A DNA stretch of 64,000 nt from NCBI GenBank assembly GCA_013396915.1, contig VWZL01003430.1, positions 77,184-141,183 on the forward strand. Reading direction: 5' to 3'. This DNA comes from Stercorarius parasiticus (Eukaryota; Chordata; Aves; Charadriiformes; Stercorariidae). The notes under the pieces were generated by a model, which made no database searches, had not been told where the DNA came from, and saw only the letters and a program-made list of their open reading frames with translations. The position numbers and the translations under genes are program-made. Positions within the stretch are counted from its first letter, which is position 1. The number at the start of each line of letters is the position of its first letter. Positions 62,021-64,000 of this stretch are shown here, piece by piece.

Positions 62021-63200
62021 ACTCGGAGATTCTCCCACTGGAAATCGAGCTGGTGTAACCCTGCTCGTCGGGTAAAACTGAACATGGTTACGACCTGAGT
62101 TGCAGGTGGCCACCATGCTGTTTGCGATTAAGCTTAGGTTAGGCATGGGTGCAAATGACACTTTTTGAGCGAGGCTTTTATTTCTGGAGGTCAATGGTGA
62201 TTTTCTGTGCCGTTAAGAGATTTGGGCTTTTTTTGCATGCATGGTGGGAGTTTACGCATAATATGGGTGTAATTTCTGTCTACCAAATATTTCAAATTGT
62301 ACATGGAGCACAGCTACACTCCTCCCATTCCTAAGGACATGTTTCATAAAAAAATGTCAAACCAAACGATGCCCTTAACTTTAGAAAGATTCAGTTTCTA
62401 ATTGTCTGGATCAATAAAAGGTGCCAAGATTTCTTAGCAAGGTATTCCCTCTAGTTGATACTCTTTTAAATTAACTTGTGTTTACTGTAAACGTCCTTGC
62501 TGCATGAAATGTGCTTCTCCTACAGAAGCAGTGGTGTTTTTAGTGATGGAAGGAAATGCTGCTTTTTCAGTACTTTTATTTGGAGTTCGAAGTCCATTAA
62601 AGTGACTTCATAAATTCAAAAATAAATTCATTGATTTCTATGAATGCCTATAGTTAATGAGCATGTGGCATTTGATTTGGAATTAAAGAGGCATTATCAC
62701 ATTGTTTTAAAGGCTTTAAATTTTGGCTTCATTAACAAAAAGATGGGAAAGAAGTGCCTGCATTTTAAGCAGTCCTCTGGAGCGCCTGAAACTTTGAGGC
62801 AACTACGTAATGCCAGGTGCCTTCAGCATCAGAAGAGCTACTTTCTAGGTCTGAGTAGGACCAAGCCTTGCTGATACGAAGGCAGTGGGGGCTGATGTCT
62901 GACTGGGGGTGTTGGGCTGTGCTATCTTCTTTGGGCATTGATTTGGTAGAGTGCTTAAACATCTGTTTAATTTTCACCAGAGGAGGATATCTGGTAGACT
63001 ATTTACACGTCTAAAGTTTATCACCTGGTAGATCTTGGGCTTTATGGGCTCCCCTTGGGAATTTGACCTGAGCAAGGACTTGAGGAACAGGCTCCAGGAT
63101 TTCAGTTTAGCCCTTGCCGGTGAGAAGCCCACAGCCAAACAGGGGAGCTGTTAATGGTAAACATATTAATTTAAGAGCAAGCGGTAAACAAAACTACAGC
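62021..63200. other. Non-coding stretch
   Basis: Nothing is recognised. The sequence is AT-rich with a few short frames, and no repeat or motif cluster stands out. Confidence 0.6.
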
Positions 63201-63600
63201 AGAGTGTGCCCTGCAAAGCAACTTATTTCAGAGTGATGCGGAGAAGATGGGAGAAGATCATGGGACTCGTGATGCGGGGGCGGGATGCTGGTACATCTTT
63301 TCTGTCCCGCTGCCTGTTTGAAAGGCGGCAGGAGAGGGGGGCAGTCCTGCAGGACCTCTGCCTGACCCCGGTCCCAACCCGCCGCTGGCGACTCTGTGTG
63401 TGCTTGCCCGTGTCATGGCAGCGCATGGATGGCTTGACAGAGTTTACTGCTTTCTGCCTTAAGTACTCTCGGAATCTCCCCCATCCTCTAGCAAACTGGG
63501 GCAGCCTGACCTCTAAACCACATAATCTGAGCATAAGTTAAAAAAGCAGCCCAGAATTTTCCCTTCCCGAATAGCACCGCTGCTGACGATCCCTGCTCCA
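63200..63600. other. GC/CpG-enriched patch, open on both strands
   Basis: The central part (63235-63480) is GC-rich with about a dozen CpG or more, including GATGCGGGGGCGGGATG and CCGCCGCTGGCGAC. It carries overlapping frames of 111 codons (plus) and 103 codons (minus), both Arg-rich and unrecognised. It may be a small CpG island or an old exon. Confidence 0.3.
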
Positions 63601-63689
63601 GCTTTAATGTTTAATTGGATGACCGGGTTTTAAACAGAGCATTCTTTAACCCGGCTAACTCTGCCTGCTCCCTTCCCCCTGCCCAGCAG

Positions 63690-63850
63690 CAGCCTCACTC
63701 CAGTTATCAAAGTGTCATTAGTAGAGACAGCTGCCTGTAAACAACAGGAATGTCAACACAACTGTCTCGGTCAACAGGAATTTAACTTTAATCTGTTCAT
63801 TACTTAAAGATACATCATCCTCTTTCTGCGCTGTTATCTACATCACTTGC
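63690..63850. promoter_or_regulatory. Candidate regulatory motif cluster
   Basis: It has an E-box CAGCTG (63728-63733), a forkhead site TGTAAACA (63736-63743) and a direct repeat of CAACAGGAAT (63742-63751 and 63772-63781) 30 bases apart, close to three helical turns. It lies just after a CpG-enriched patch. Confidence 0.22.
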
Positions 63851-63973
63851 AGACAGAGGTGGAGAACAAATTGATGGTGGTGAGGGTGGGGGATGGACCG
63901 GTCCTGCCTTGGCCAAGCTGGTTCTGTTCATCATTTCCAGTTCCCCCTCCTCCGCCTTCCAAGTTCCCCTCCT

Positions 63974-63996
63974 GTATATGTGTGTATATATATATT
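63974..63996. repeat. (TA/TG)n microsatellite at window end
   Basis: TATATGTGTGTATATATATAT: a simple repeat ending four bases before the window edge. Confidence 0.85.
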
Positions 63997-64000
63997 TGCC

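Noticed and set aside
1..64000. Search for CRISPR arrays, operons, toxin or phage genes, and retroviral LTRs
   Set aside because: No regularly spaced repeats, dense collinear ORFs, or paired long terminal repeats with a primer-binding site were found.

Overview
The window looks like vertebrate nuclear DNA, most probably from a bird. The strongest clue is a CR1 LINE 3' end at 41056-41190 (minus strand), with the 8-bp terminal repeat (ATTCTATG read on the element strand) and the avian-type CR1 tail. Further CR1-clade relics lie at 38120-39019, 43815-44100 and 58300-58366. The DNA is AT-rich, has many homopolymer and dinucleotide runs and one ambiguous base (49805). It shows none of the signs of a prokaryote, plasmid or virus: no dense long ORFs, operons, ribosome-binding sites, rRNA, tRNA or CRISPR.

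I recognise no protein-coding gene. The longest reading frames are 182, 168, 148, 137 and 133 codons. A 64-kb AT-rich random sequence is expected to give several frames near 130 codons, so length alone is not evidence, and none carries a domain I can name. The window therefore reads as a gene desert or the inside of a very large intron. Every candidate exon below is inference from splice signals and reading phase.

Layout. 1-9400: unremarkable AT-rich DNA with a TATA box plus splice donor at 2524-2600. 9400-24200: ancient SINE-like relics, a minus-strand open stretch at 16489-16890, two acceptor-led terminal-exon candidates (17771 and 20136), and a clear MIR-type SINE at 23965-24100. 27587-28935: three exon-like segments whose phases agree. 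29040-29660: a GC-rich island open on both strands. 30541-32340: the most unusual part, with a CpG-enriched patch, then two diverged copies of an unknown ~125-bp sequence 1.05 kb apart, the second followed by a SINE-like tail. 38120-44100: three CR1-clade relics and a 22-bp hairpin. 44100-63200: non-coding DNA with microsatellites, homopolymer tracts and a few stretches rich in developmental transcription-factor motifs. 63200-63850: GC/CpG-enriched DNA followed by a compact motif cluster.

No undescribed multi-gene system is visible. The best leads are the paired repeats at 31008/32058, whose differences favour third codon positions in one shared minus-strand frame, and the phase-consistent three-exon model at 27587-28935. 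Both could be chance or ancient transposon remains.
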